This document shows, in pieces, positions 1 to 8,069 of a stretch of DNA of 64,000 nt. Position 1 is the stretch's first letter. Every line of letters starts with the position of its first letter. Below the pieces are notes generated by a model. That model was not told the DNA's origin. It saw only the letters and a list, made by a program, of their open reading frames with translations, and did not search any database. Position numbers and translations under genes: made by a program. Source of the DNA: Rariloculus sp963665575 (GTDB lineage Bacteria > Pseudomonadota > Gammaproteobacteria > Steroidobacterales > Rariloculaceae); contig CAXXDW010000006.1 of the NCBI GenBank assembly GCA_963665575.2, positions 310,001-374,000 on the forward strand, given 5' to 3'.

Positions 1-1665
1 CGACGCGGCGTACTCCTCGTGCTGTTCGCCGCGGTGTGGGTTCCGAACGCGAGTGCGCAATCCTTCGGCGACGTGGGTGCGGACGCGGCGGCAGAAGGCG
101 GACCCGGCACCGCCTTCGAAGCGGAGCTCGAGCAGCGCGGCGCCCGGATCGGCACCGTCAACGTCATTGTCGAGAACGTCTTCAACCTCAACGACCCCGC
201 CGAGGACAAGCCGCTTTATCGCCTCGCAAACCGCATTCACGTCACGACTCGCGAGAGCGTCGTGAGGAGTATTCTGCTTTTCGCGTCGGGGGATCCCTAC
301 GTGGCGCGAGTTGTCGACGAATCCGCACGGCTGCTGCGCAACCTCGGTTACGTCGCCGATGCCTCGGTGCGGCCCGGCCGCTTCGACGAAACAGGCAACA
401 CCATCGACATCGACGTGACCGTCCGCGACTCCTGGTCGCTCAAGCCTTCGCTCAAGCTCGGCCGCAGCGGCGGCACCAACGAATACGGATTCGGCCTGAT
501 CGAGGAAAACCTCGCCGGGCGCGGCAAGCGCCTGGACATCGCCTTTCGCAGCGACGTGGATCGCGACGAGCGGCTCTTCAGTTATACGGACAACAACATC
601 AACGACGGCCGCGATCGGTTCGCCGTGCTCTACTCGGACAACAGCGACGGCCGGCGTGTGGGTTTCGACGCGGGTCGACCGTTCTTCTCGCTCGACTCGC
701 GCTGGTCGTTCATGGTCAGCGCACTCGAGGAGGAGCGCATCGATTCGATGTACGACCTGGGCGAAGTCGTCGACGAATTTCATCACGACACACGCACATG
801 GACGATCCAGGGCGGCCGGTCGCGCGGTTTCGTCGATGGCAGGACGATTCGGTGGCTGGCCGGTTTCAGCTACGAGGAGGATCTTTTCCGGCCCACCGTC
901 GACCTGCCGAAGCCAACGCTGCTGCCGGGGGACCGTGAACTCGCCTATCCCTGGGGCGGCCTCCATATCGTCGGGGACGACTACCGCGAACTCACCGAAC
1001 TCAATGACATCGGGCGGACCGAAGACGTGCCGCTGGGACTGGACCTGTTTCTCAGCGTCGGCCGGTCGCAGGAAGCATTCGGCGCCGACCGGGACGCGTG
1101 GCTGTTCAATTTTTCCGCTTCACGCGGCTGGGAACCCGGCGGTCCCGGCCGGCTCCTGCTGCTTGACACCGGGGCGTCGGCGCGGCTCGAAGACGACAGC
1201 GTCCGCAACGGCATCGTCTTCGCCGGGGCGCGCTACTACCGCCGCAATATGGGACGGCACCTGTTCTCGGCGAGCTTCAGGGCGACGCTCACGAACAATC
1301 TCGATCCGGAGAACCAGGTGCTGCTCGGCGGCGACAACAACCTCAGGGGGTTCCCCCTGCGCTACCAGAGCGGCGAACGCAGCGCCGTGATGACGGTCGA
1401 GCAGCGATTCTTTACGGACTGGTACCCGTTTCGGCTGATCCGGGTGGGCTACGCCGTGTTCTTCGATGCCGGCCGGGTCTGGGGACGGGATCCGAGGAAC
1501 ACTCCGAACCTCGGCACGCTCTACGATGTCGGCATCGGCCTGCGCCTGACATCGCCGCGCGCGAGCCGCGGTTCGGTCCTGCACATCGATCTCGCGTTTC
1601 CGATCAACGGCGACCCGACGATCGACAACGTACAACTGATCGTGGAGAAGAAGGCCTCATTCTGA
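1..1665 (+). CDS. Omp85/BamA-family outer-membrane protein, 5' end outside window
   Basis: This is a surface-antigen (Omp85 superfamily) outer-membrane beta-barrel with an N-terminal POTRA-like region. The first complete start is a GTG at 19, but the codons before it stay open and encode Arg-Arg followed by a hydrophobic run, so the signal peptide probably begins upstream of the window; a cleavage-like ASAQ follows. One POTRA-like unit is visible (around VTTRESVVRSILLFASGDPY), then amphipathic strands. Near the C-terminus LRGFPLRYQ matches the conserved RGF motif of loop L6, and the last strand ends in EKKASF with a terminal Phe as in barrel proteins. It is shorter than BamA and has fewer POTRA units, so it is probably a TamA/ShlB-like or lineage-specific Omp85 member. 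Its substrate is unknown. Confidence 0.8.
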   Translation, partial: RRGVLLVLFAAVWVPNASAQSFGDVGADAAAEGGPGTAFEAELEQRGARIGTVNVIVENVFNLNDPAEDKPLYRLANRIHVTTRESVVRSILLFASGDPYVARVVDESARLLRNLGYVADASVRPGRFDETGNTIDIDVTVRDSWSLKPSLKLGRSGGTNEYGFGLIEENLAGRGKRLDIAFRSDVDRDERLFSYTDNNINDGRDRFAVLYSDNSDGRRVGFDAGRPFFSLDSRWSFMVSALEEERIDSMYDLGEVVDEFHHDTRTWTIQGGRSRGFVDGRTIRWLAGFSYEEDLFRPTVDLPKPTLLPGDRELAYPWGGLHIVGDDYRELTELNDIGRTEDVPLGLDLFLSVGRSQEAFGADRDAWLFNFSASRGWEPGGPGRLLLLDTGASARLEDDSVRNGIVFAGARYYRRNMGRHLFSASFRATLTNNLDPENQVLLGGDNNLRGFPLRYQSGERSAVMTVEQRFFTDWYPFRLIRVGYAVFFDAGRVWGRDPRNTPNLGTLYDVGIGLRLTSPRASRGSVLHIDLAFPINGDPTIDNVQLIVEKKASF

Positions 1666-1741
1666 ACCGCCGATCGGGCGAACCGCTTGCTGTCCGGCTG
1701 GAAGGCATCGAGGTCGCCGGAAGGGCGTTCCGGGTGCTCGA

Positions 1742-2356
1742 TCAGCCGAACGGGTTGCCGTCCGCGTCGATCGCGCCCGGCAGCGCGCGAAAGCGGTCGA
1801 GCCAGGCCGTCACGTTGGCCAACCTGTCCGTGTCGTAGCCGGATATCTTGAGCATCGAGATCGGCGAGAAGCAGGACACGTCGGCGATCGTCGGACGGTC
1901 GAGCGCCAGCCATTCCCGATCGGCCAGATGGCCGTCCATGATGCCGAGGACATGATCGCAACGCGCATCGATCTCCTCGTCCGGTACCTTGATCGCGTCC
2001 GGCCGCCGGATCTTGGCCCGCTTCATCCACGGCCCCTGGTGCACTTCGTTGGCCGACTTCGACAACCACTCGGCGACCCTGGCCTCGCCTTCGGCGTCGG
2101 CCGGCAGCCAGGTGTTCGACGGGTCGTGTTTTCGGGCCAGGTAGACGAGACAGGCGTGCGAATCGGCGATCGTGTAGTCGCCGTCCTCCATCGCCGGCAT
2201 CTGCCCGAACGGGTTCAGCGACAGGAACGGCTCGCGCTTGTGTTCGCCGCCGTACATGTCGATGTCGACGAGTTCATAGGGAACATCGAGCATCGACAAC
2301 AGGATGCGGACCTTGTAGCCGTTGATCGATGGCATGGTCGAATGTACGCGCAGCAT
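1742..2356 (-). CDS. glutathione S-transferase family protein
   Basis: This 204-residue protein has the two-domain layout of cytosolic glutathione transferases. The N-terminal thioredoxin fold (residues 1-80) shows the NPFGQMPAMEDGD segment with the cis-proline that contacts glutathione, followed by the ADSHA helix start, where Ser replaces or accompanies the usual ES pair. The remaining residues form the helical C-terminal domain that binds the electrophile. It is transcribed towards the Omp85 gene and has no obvious operon partner. A detoxification or dehalogenation-type conjugation is the family expectation. The specific class and substrate cannot be read from the sequence. Confidence 0.85.
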   Translation of the reverse strand: MLRVHSTMPSINGYKVRILLSMLDVPYELVDIDMYGGEHKREPFLSLNPFGQMPAMEDGDYTIADSHACLVYLARKHDPSNTWLPADAEGEARVAEWLSKSANEVHQGPWMKRAKIRRPDAIKVPDEEIDARCDHVLGIMDGHLADREWLALDRPTIADVSCFSPISMLKISGYDTDRLANVTAWLDRFRALPGAIDADGNPFG

Positions 2357-2602
2357 CTTGGTCTCCTAGCAGATAACGGGGGCACCGGCCGTCCCCGTGG
2401 GATTGGCGCCCGGGATGGCCGGAACAACGCGAACCGTCATCGTTCGCGGCCGATTGGGTGATTGAGTTGGACGAGACCGGAAGGTGACGAAAACCATTTC
2501 GCGGTCGTTGCCCGAAGCGCTGTCGAGACGCTTCCCCTGGCCTTTGCAGAGCGACGCAGCTTGCCGACGCCGGCCCACGTGCTTGTGGAAGCGGCTAAAG
2601 GT

Positions 2603-3427
2603 TCAGCGTGGATTGTCGTGATGGGACCCGTCGACGATGTGATCGATATCGCGCTCGATGCACGGCGCTCCTTCGACGACTTCCAGGTCGGTCAGGAAGG
2701 CCGTGCGGGGCCGCTTTTCCCAGGGCTCGGCCAGGACCGCAGGATCGTGGGCCGTGGCCTGCCAGTGCAACGTGTCGCCTTCGCGCCAGATCCGCTCGAC
2801 GACGCGCAGGTCCGGCGTGTGGAAGGACCCGTCATCGGTCAGCCACGTCTCGCCGTTGAAGTTGATCGTCTCGACGACGAGCGTGTCGCCGTCCCAGTGA
2901 CCGACAGCGTCGCCGAGGTAGCTCGGCTCGGGGTTGGCGCCGTGGCCGCGTCCGTCGGTGGGGACGATGCGGAAGAAGCTGCCGGAGACGTCGTCGTACA
3001 GGAACACGACTTCGTGCGGCTGCTGCACGATCTTGTCCGGAGGGCCGATCCTCGGCACGCCGGGCGCGAAACAGCGCAAAACGGGATCCGTTTCCACCTG
3101 CCGCTCGTCGAAATCCTTGACCATGGCGACGAATTCGGGACGGTAGACGGGTCTGTCGGGCGGCGGCGGGGGCGAGGCCGGCCGCGCGGACGCCGGCGGC
3201 GTCTGCTCTTCGCAGCCTCGCAGGCAAATCGAAGCACCTATGGCCTGCGGACGCAGAAAGTCGATGCCGGCGCCGTTGTCCCATGTCCCGTTCAGATCGG
3301 GGCGCCCGTCCGCGGTTCGCGGCATGTCGGCAGATTCCTGAGCGACGCCCGATGCGGAAACTGCGAGACACGCCGCGCCCGCCAGCACTGCCGCCGCCCG
3401 GGCGATCTTCACTGTGATATTGCTCAC
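2603..3427 (-). CDS. secreted protein of unknown function, partner of DUF6152 (copy 1)
   Basis: The chosen start is the GTG at 3427, preceded by GAGGAA at good spacing; it gives 274 residues beginning with a Sec signal peptide ending near VAQES. The mature protein starts with a TADGRPDLNGTWD segment and later carries VGHWDGDTLVVET. I recognise this pattern from many secreted hypothetical proteins of proteobacteria and acidobacteria, but no enzymatic role is established to my knowledge. It lies 28 bp downstream of a DUF6152 gene on the same strand, so the two are probably co-transcribed. The same pairing recurs twice more in this window (21281-22691 and 29624-30797), and the three large partners share the G-[HR]-W-x3-TLVVET motif. 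Confidence 0.7.
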   Translation of the reverse strand: MSNITVKIARAAAVLAGAACLAVSASGVAQESADMPRTADGRPDLNGTWDNGAGIDFLRPQAIGASICLRGCEEQTPPASARPASPPPPPDRPVYRPEFVAMVKDFDERQVETDPVLRCFAPGVPRIGPPDKIVQQPHEVVFLYDDVSGSFFRIVPTDGRGHGANPEPSYLGDAVGHWDGDTLVVETINFNGETWLTDDGSFHTPDLRVVERIWREGDTLHWQATAHDPAVLAEPWEKRPRTAFLTDLEVVEGAPCIERDIDHIVDGSHHDNPR

Positions 3428-3455
3428 GGTTCGTTCCTCGTAACTGTGTTCGCGG

Positions 3456-3848
3456 CTAGTCCACCGCACCGAACTGGTAGAAGTGCCCGGCCTCGTAATC
3501 GATCCTGAGCAGCCAGCCCAGATTCTCGGTGCCGTCGCGTGCGGGGATCGTGACAATGGTGACCGGCGAGCCGTCACCCATGAGCATCGCGCTCGTGAGC
3601 CCCGCCTTGCGCATCATCGCCGTCGGCGCCGATTCGATCCGCCAGGTATTCACGCTGCCATCGTCGCTCGTGACGTCGACATACAGGTAGGTGTGCGGAT
3701 TGATCCAGTCGACGTCGGTAATCACGCCCGTAATCGTCATCTGGTTGCGGACATCGAACTGCCCTGCGACCGAATGATGCGCCACGACCGGCCCCGCAGC
3801 CGCGAGACAGCCGGCACACATCAGTGTGATTCGCGTTTTCAGGTTCAT
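3456..3848 (-). CDS. DUF6152 family small secreted protein (copy 1)
   Basis: The ATG at 3848 is chosen because GGAGGG sits 7 bases upstream and the first residues form a signal peptide (MNLKTRITLMCAGCLAAAG); longer in-frame starts lack a ribosome site. The mature protein begins with the family's AHHSVAGQFD, where the two histidines lie just after cleavage. The remaining 100 or so residues read as a small beta-barrel-like fold with ITGVITDVDWINPHTYLYVDV, typical of DUF6152. The family has no known function; the conserved His-His at the mature N-terminus suggests metal or cofactor binding, which is inference. It is the upstream gene of a probable pair with 2603-3427. Confidence 0.75.
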   Translation of the reverse strand: MNLKTRITLMCAGCLAAAGPVVAHHSVAGQFDVRNQMTITGVITDVDWINPHTYLYVDVTSDDGSVNTWRIESAPTAMMRKAGLTSAMLMGDGSPVTIVTIPARDGTENLGWLLRIDYEAGHFYQFGAVD

Positions 3849-4186
3849 TGACGAGCCCTCCATCCGCCCGAGTCTAGTGCAAGCGGCGTGCGGCGGCAAA
3901 GCGCGCCGATGCCGTTTGGGTTGAACGGACGCGCGAAGTGTCCGGACGCGGCTACCGCGGCCGTGTGCCCGAGTCCGACGCGGTTGCGGTGCAGTTGCTC
4001 GGTCGTTTCCAGCCGGCGTCACAGGCCGCCATGTGACAGGCGTCGCCGGCGCTGCGCCGCTCCGGTCGGCGGGGCACGCCCGGCGGACGCCGCTGACGAA
4101 AGCCCCGCCTTGCATCGGGAAGAGCAGCGCGACATTCATCGCGGGCTGTTAGCATTTCGCGATCCACAGCAGCGGAGACTCTGGCA
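3849..4186. other. intergenic region between divergent genes
   Basis: These 338 bases separate the divergently transcribed DUF6152 gene and the NrtS-like gene, so they should hold both promoters. The open frames crossing them are low-complexity Arg/Ala shadows without ribosome sites. I see no clear -35/-10 pair, repeat or RNA gene. Confidence 0.5.
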
Positions 4187-4420
4187 ATGGCCTCCTGGCT
4201 TTCGATCGCAACCCGGCCGCGCGTCTGGCGGCGGGCACTGTTGTACGGACTGATCGTCGGCGCGATCCTGATCGCGATCAATCACGGCGATGCGCTGCTC
4301 AGGGGCGACATCGACGGCGTGCGGGTCGTCAAGATGACCCTCACGCCGCTCGTCCCCTATTTCGTCTCGACGTTGTCAAGCATCGGCGCAATCAGGAACT
4401 TCGAGGGCCGCGGTAGTTAG
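4187..4420 (+). CDS. NrtS-like small membrane protein (nitrate/nitrite transporter family)
   Basis: This 77-residue protein has two predicted membrane helices, about residues 17-33 and 52-67, linked by a short loop containing INHGDALLRGD. The arrangement (basic N-terminus with paired Arg, then INHGDALL, then LVPYxVSTxSS) matches my recollection of the NrtS family of very small membrane proteins, named after a cyanobacterial nitrate/nitrite transporter component. There is no nitrate assimilation gene next to it, so the transported ion here is not supported by context. The ATG start is followed immediately by the family's conserved N-terminus. An inverted repeat follows the stop codon. Confidence 0.65.
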   Translation: MASWLSIATRPRVWRRALLYGLIVGAILIAINHGDALLRGDIDGVRVVKMTLTPLVPYFVSTLSSIGAIRNFEGRGS

Positions 4421-4423
4421 CCC

Positions 4424-4470
4424 CCGGAGTTCGCTCGCTTGCGAGGCCTGGACTCCGGCGGGCGAGCGAA
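4424..4470 (+). terminator. inverted repeat downstream of the NrtS-like gene
   Basis: TTCGCTCGC at 4430-4438 is the exact reverse complement of GCGAGCGAA at 4462-4470. A competing stem pairs CCGGAGT (4424-4430) with ACTCCGG (4452-4458). The position directly after the stop codon at 4420 suggests a transcript-ending or mRNA-stabilising hairpin. No T-run follows, so an intrinsic terminator is not proven. Confidence 0.4.
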
Positions 4471-4516
4471 GGGCGAGGGCTGAATCGCGTCGCCCTACCG
4501 GTTTACTCTTGCGAAC

Positions 4517-5212
4517 ATGTGTGGTCGGTTTACGCAATACTTCTCCTGGCAGGACGTGCATGCCTACGCATCGCTGTCGAGCACGCCCGTGGAGCTCAGC
4601 CCGCGCTACAACCTCGCACCGGGCCAGCAGGCGGCGGTCATCCGCGATGCCGGCGGCGACCGCGAACTCTCGATGCTGCGCTGGGGCCTGATCCCGTTCT
4701 GGGCGAAGTCTCCTGACATCGGCTACCGGACAATCAACGCCCGAGCCGAGACCGCGCGCTCGAAACCGGCGTTTCGTGCTGCGTTTCGCGCACGGCGCTG
4801 TGCGGTCCCGGTGGATGGCTTCTACGAGTGGGCGCGCATGGGAAGCAGGAAACAGCCCTACCTGATTACCCGCGGCGACGCGCCGCTCATGCTGCTGGCG
4901 GGACTCTGGGAGCAATGGCGGATTCCGGACGGGCAGACGCCCACGAGAGTGCTCGGCGGGCGTCAGGCGGGCGACGTGCTCGAGACTTTCACGATCCTGA
5001 CCACAGAGGCGAACGAAGCCATGGCGCCGGTGCATCACCGGATGCCGGTCGTGCTCGACACGGAGACGCTCACGCCGTGGCTCGTTGGTGAGGACGTTCC
5101 GCTCGGACCCTGCGGCAACGAACTTCTGACGGTCCTGCCGGTGAGCACACACGTCAACAACGCGCGCAATGACGACCCCGAGTGTGTGCGGCCGCTTGCG
5201 GCGCTCGTTTGA
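4517..5212 (+). CDS. SRAP family protein (YedK/HMCES), abasic-site DNA-protein crosslinker
   Basis: SOS-response-associated peptidase (SRAP) proteins covalently cap abasic sites in single-stranded DNA through the N-terminal cysteine. All expected residues are visible in this 231-residue protein: Cys2 exposed by removal of Met1 (MCGRF), Asn74 in TINARAE, Glu104 in GFYEW and the catalytic His in HHRMP (173-174). RWGLIPFWAK and NLAPGQ are further family signatures. Length is normal. It stands alone on the plus strand between the NrtS-like gene and a cyclophilin gene; no LexA-type operator was identified by eye. Confidence 0.95.
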   Translation: MCGRFTQYFSWQDVHAYASLSSTPVELSPRYNLAPGQQAAVIRDAGGDRELSMLRWGLIPFWAKSPDIGYRTINARAETARSKPAFRAAFRARRCAVPVDGFYEWARMGSRKQPYLITRGDAPLMLLAGLWEQWRIPDGQTPTRVLGGRQAGDVLETFTILTTEANEAMAPVHHRMPVVLDTETLTPWLVGEDVPLGPCGNELLTVLPVSTHVNNARNDDPECVRPLAALV

Positions 5213-5388
5213 GGCAGCGCCCCGGCGGGATGCCCCGGAGACCGCGCCACATCCCGATCCCGTTCCGGCATGAGCTCGTGTAACGCCATGGGCTGCCGGC
5301 GCTTGCAGAGCCGCGCGCAGGCGTGCATCGTTAGGCACTGGAAAACAACCAAAACCGAATCGGCGCGCCGTTCCGCGCAGCCGCAACC

Positions 5389-6543
5389 ATGACAACGAGA
5401 ACCGCCGCACAGTTTGTTTGCGCACTCTTCGTCGCACCGGGTTTCGCGGGACAGTCCCAGGCGACCGAAGTCGCCATATGCACGGACCTGGGCGCCTTGA
5501 CGGTCGAACTCAATGACGAGCAGGCGCCGCTGCATGCCGCCAACTTCCTCGAGTACGTCGATCAGGGCTACTACTCGGGCACGGTGTTTCACCGCGTCAT
5601 CGCCGGTTTCATGATCCAGGGCGGCGGTTTCGACCGGCAGCTCGATCGCAAGCAAACCCTGGCACCTGTCGTCAACGAGTCGGGAAACGGTCTCGGCAAC
5701 GTCCGCGGCAGCCTGGCCGCGGCACGCACCGATGACCCGAATTCGGCCACCGCGCAGTACTACATCAACGTCGCCGACAACGACCAGCTCGACGGCTCCG
5801 CGGGAAGCCCGGGCTACACGGTGTTCGGGCAGGTCACGCAAGGCATGGAAGTCGTGGACGCAATCGCGGCGCTGCCGACGGGCAGTGCCGGGGCGTTTCC
5901 GTCGGATGTTCCCGAACCGTTGGTCTCGGTCACGTCCATGGCGCGCCTGGACCCGGAACTGCAAGCTTCCCTGCCCGCAGACGGTCGCACGATCGCAATC
6001 CGGGAACGCCTATCCGACGCGCTCGACGGCGGGAATCAGCTCGAGGTGCTCGACTGGCTCGGTCACTATCGGGCCACCTGTGCGGTCATGGACCCGGACC
6101 TGCTCTTCATCGAGGCCAGCACCGCCGCGGCGCTGCTCAGGGCCGCCCGCGCGCAATCCGCGCTCGACGAGTACTTCCTGCTCGCCAGCGAAACCCATGC
6201 CGACTACGCAGACGCTGTCGCGCTCTATGCCACGGTGGCTCCCGATGTTGAGCCCACCATCGCGCGCATGATCGGTGAATGCGAATCGCCGACGCGGCCG
6301 GACATCCCCGACGGAACGGTGGCCGGGGAGTCCGCGATGATCGCCGGACGCGACGACGTGCAGGCATTCATCGCTGCGGGCGACGTGTATCTCGCCTGCC
6401 TGTCGGATGTCATCGACGAAGAGGACCTCTCCGACGACGAACATTCCCTCGCCGTGCGCGAGCACAACCGAATGGTCGCGGTCATGGAACAGTTGGCCGA
6501 GGAATTCAACACGGCGTTGCGCGCCTACCGCGACCGCGAGTAG
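5389..6543 (+). CDS. secreted cyclophilin-type peptidyl-prolyl isomerase with long C-terminal extension
   Basis: A signal peptide (about residues 1-25) precedes a cyclophilin domain (about 26-185) that should isomerise prolyl bonds in the periplasm. Recognisable pieces are the FHRVIAGFMIQGG active-site stretch with the catalytic Arg, NGLGNVRGSLAAAR, and SATAQYYINVADN. Bacterial periplasmic cyclophilins are usually about 190 residues; this protein has 384, the extra 200 residues being an acidic, alpha-helical region of no family I know. The extension contains paired Cys residues (RATCAV, GECESP, LACLSD) that could form disulphides. The next gene converges from the other strand. Confidence 0.85.
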   Translation: MTTRTAAQFVCALFVAPGFAGQSQATEVAICTDLGALTVELNDEQAPLHAANFLEYVDQGYYSGTVFHRVIAGFMIQGGGFDRQLDRKQTLAPVVNESGNGLGNVRGSLAAARTDDPNSATAQYYINVADNDQLDGSAGSPGYTVFGQVTQGMEVVDAIAALPTGSAGAFPSDVPEPLVSVTSMARLDPELQASLPADGRTIAIRERLSDALDGGNQLEVLDWLGHYRATCAVMDPDLLFIEASTAAALLRAARAQSALDEYFLLASETHADYADAVALYATVAPDVEPTIARMIGECESPTRPDIPDGTVAGESAMIAGRDDVQAFIAAGDVYLACLSDVIDEEDLSDDEHSLAVREHNRMVAVMEQLAEEFNTALRAYRDRE

Positions 6544-6654
6544 CGCGACCACGCCCAGTCCCCTGAACCTCGTCCAGCTCGGCGACCTGGAGTGCGGCGA
6601 CGACCGAGGCGCGGTGCCCACTCGACCGCGGACAGCCCGCCCGGCGGTGGGCGA

Positions 6655-7917
6655 CTACAGCCCCATGCAGTTGGCGTAGTAGGTCACGGTCGCGGGCCAG
6701 TCCGAGAAGATGCCTATGATGCCGACCTGCCTGGCGAGCACGTCGAGCAAGACGTAGCGGTCGCCGTCACTGTCGGCGATTTCGTAGATAGAGCGATAGT
6801 AGTACTGGGGATTCCCGGTCAGCGGCGCGGTCCGCTCGAAGGTCCAGGCGATGATGTCGAGGCCCGCGGCGCGTGCGGCTTCAGCATAGGCCGATGGCAC
6901 GATCTCGCCGTCTCGTTCGGTCACGAGCATCCACATCGGCGGCGCGATGATGCGCACGCCCATCGCCGCAAGCTCCGCCATGCTCGGCACGACGGTTTCA
7001 GGATTGTTGGGATCGAGCGGCGGGTCGAGGCCGTCGCGACCGTCGAGAAACACGGCCTGCTGGCCAAACTCGGGCTCGTGTTCGATCCAGTAGAGCACGT
7101 CCCGCAGGTCGAACGACTGCACGAACACGTCCTCGGGCGCGACGCCCGCGGCCTTGTACTCGTCGATGAGTTGCTGGGCGTAGTCCTGCTGCGAATAGGC
7201 CCCCTCGAACGGCATCTCCACGCTCGGCGACTTGAGCTCGGGCGTCATCTTGACGCCGAGTTCCCGGAAGAGCGCAACGCTCTCGGCGTGGGTCATGAGC
7301 GTTGAGTCGGCCGAGTAGAGGTCCGTGCGCCACGCGGCGGTCCCCGCGAGGTACGCCTCGACAGACGTCGCCGTCGGATTAAAGCCGTCCATTTTCGGTT
7401 TGAGCGTCCGGAACTCGGCAAGCGTGATGTCGCTTGTGCAGCAGCGCGCCATCGCAGGCCTCGGCCGACCCGTCTCGGAATCGACGTTCGATGGGTCAAA
7501 GGGCGTGAACGGCACCGAACACTTCGCCGCGAGCGGCGTTTCGAGAATGTTGGTCGTCGTGTGCAGGTCGCACTGCGAATGCCGGCACACGAGTTCGCGA
7601 TCCCTGGTGAACGTCACATCGCATTCGACAATGCCTGCGCCCTGGCGCACCGCGGCCACGTAGGATTCCAGAGTGTGCTCTGCGAACTGAAGCGCGGCGC
7701 CGCGATGACCGATCGAGAAGTCGGTCGGTTGGAAAGGACCGGCGGCGCACTGCTCCAGCGTGGTCTTGAGCTCACTTTCGGCCATGGCGTCGATTAGAAA
7801 CGCGGGCCGGGGTCCGAGCTGGATGGCCCCACGCTGCACGGCCGCGTCCTGTGCCACAGCGAACACGGGCCAAAGGGCCAATACAACGATCGAGAACCTA
7901 CGCGCGCCGGTCCGCAT
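6655..7917 (-). CDS. secreted glycerophosphodiester phosphodiesterase
   Basis: The ATG at 7917 follows GGGAGGAA and opens a signal peptide ending near AVAQD, giving 420 residues; longer frames reach into low-complexity sequence and are rejected. The GDPD TIM-barrel motifs are visible: His71-Arg72 in SIGHRGAA, Glu80 in AEHTLES, Glu98/Asp100 in VECDVTF and His113 in CRHSQCDL. It should hydrolyse glycerophosphodiesters to glycerol-3-phosphate and an alcohol in the periplasm. An insert of about 70 residues after the HSQCDLHTTT segment, rich in Cys, is longer than in E. coli GlpQ. It is downstream of, and co-directional with, the oligopeptide transporter genes but separated by about 150 bp with repeats. 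Confidence 0.88.
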   Translation of the reverse strand: MRTGARRFSIVVLALWPVFAVAQDAAVQRGAIQLGPRPAFLIDAMAESELKTTLEQCAAGPFQPTDFSIGHRGAALQFAEHTLESYVAAVRQGAGIVECDVTFTRDRELVCRHSQCDLHTTTNILETPLAAKCSVPFTPFDPSNVDSETGRPRPAMARCCTSDITLAEFRTLKPKMDGFNPTATSVEAYLAGTAAWRTDLYSADSTLMTHAESVALFRELGVKMTPELKSPSVEMPFEGAYSQQDYAQQLIDEYKAAGVAPEDVFVQSFDLRDVLYWIEHEPEFGQQAVFLDGRDGLDPPLDPNNPETVVPSMAELAAMGVRIIAPPMWMLVTERDGEIVPSAYAEAARAAGLDIIAWTFERTAPLTGNPQYYYRSIYEIADSDGDRYVLLDVLARQVGIIGIFSDWPATVTYYANCMGL

Positions 7918-7949
7918 GGCCGTTCCTCCCTCGTTTCTGACAAACAGCC

Positions 7950-8051
7950 CGGCTGCCGCACGCGCGCGGCAACCCACCGGAATGGATGGGGCTGTCCGCG
8001 TCCTCGCAGGACTGTCCTTCGCGCCGGCTGCCACACGCGCGCGGCAACCCA
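7950..8051. repeat. 27-bp direct repeat pair between oppF-like and GDPD genes
   Basis: A 27-bp element occurs at 7950-7976 and again at 8025-8051, with one mismatch (CGGCTGCCGCACGCG versus CGGCTGCCACACGCG). The copies are 75 bp apart, lie in the gap between two minus-strand genes, and are GC-rich with an internal GCGCGC core. Origin is unknown; slippage or a degraded small repeat family is possible. Confidence 0.7.
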
Positions 8052-8069
8052 TGCTCCGCGACGCCGCCC

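Noticed and set aside
3849..4139. Extended start for the first DUF6152 gene
   Set aside because: The extra residues are Arg/Pro-rich and the ATG at 3848 has GGAGGG and a proper signal peptide.
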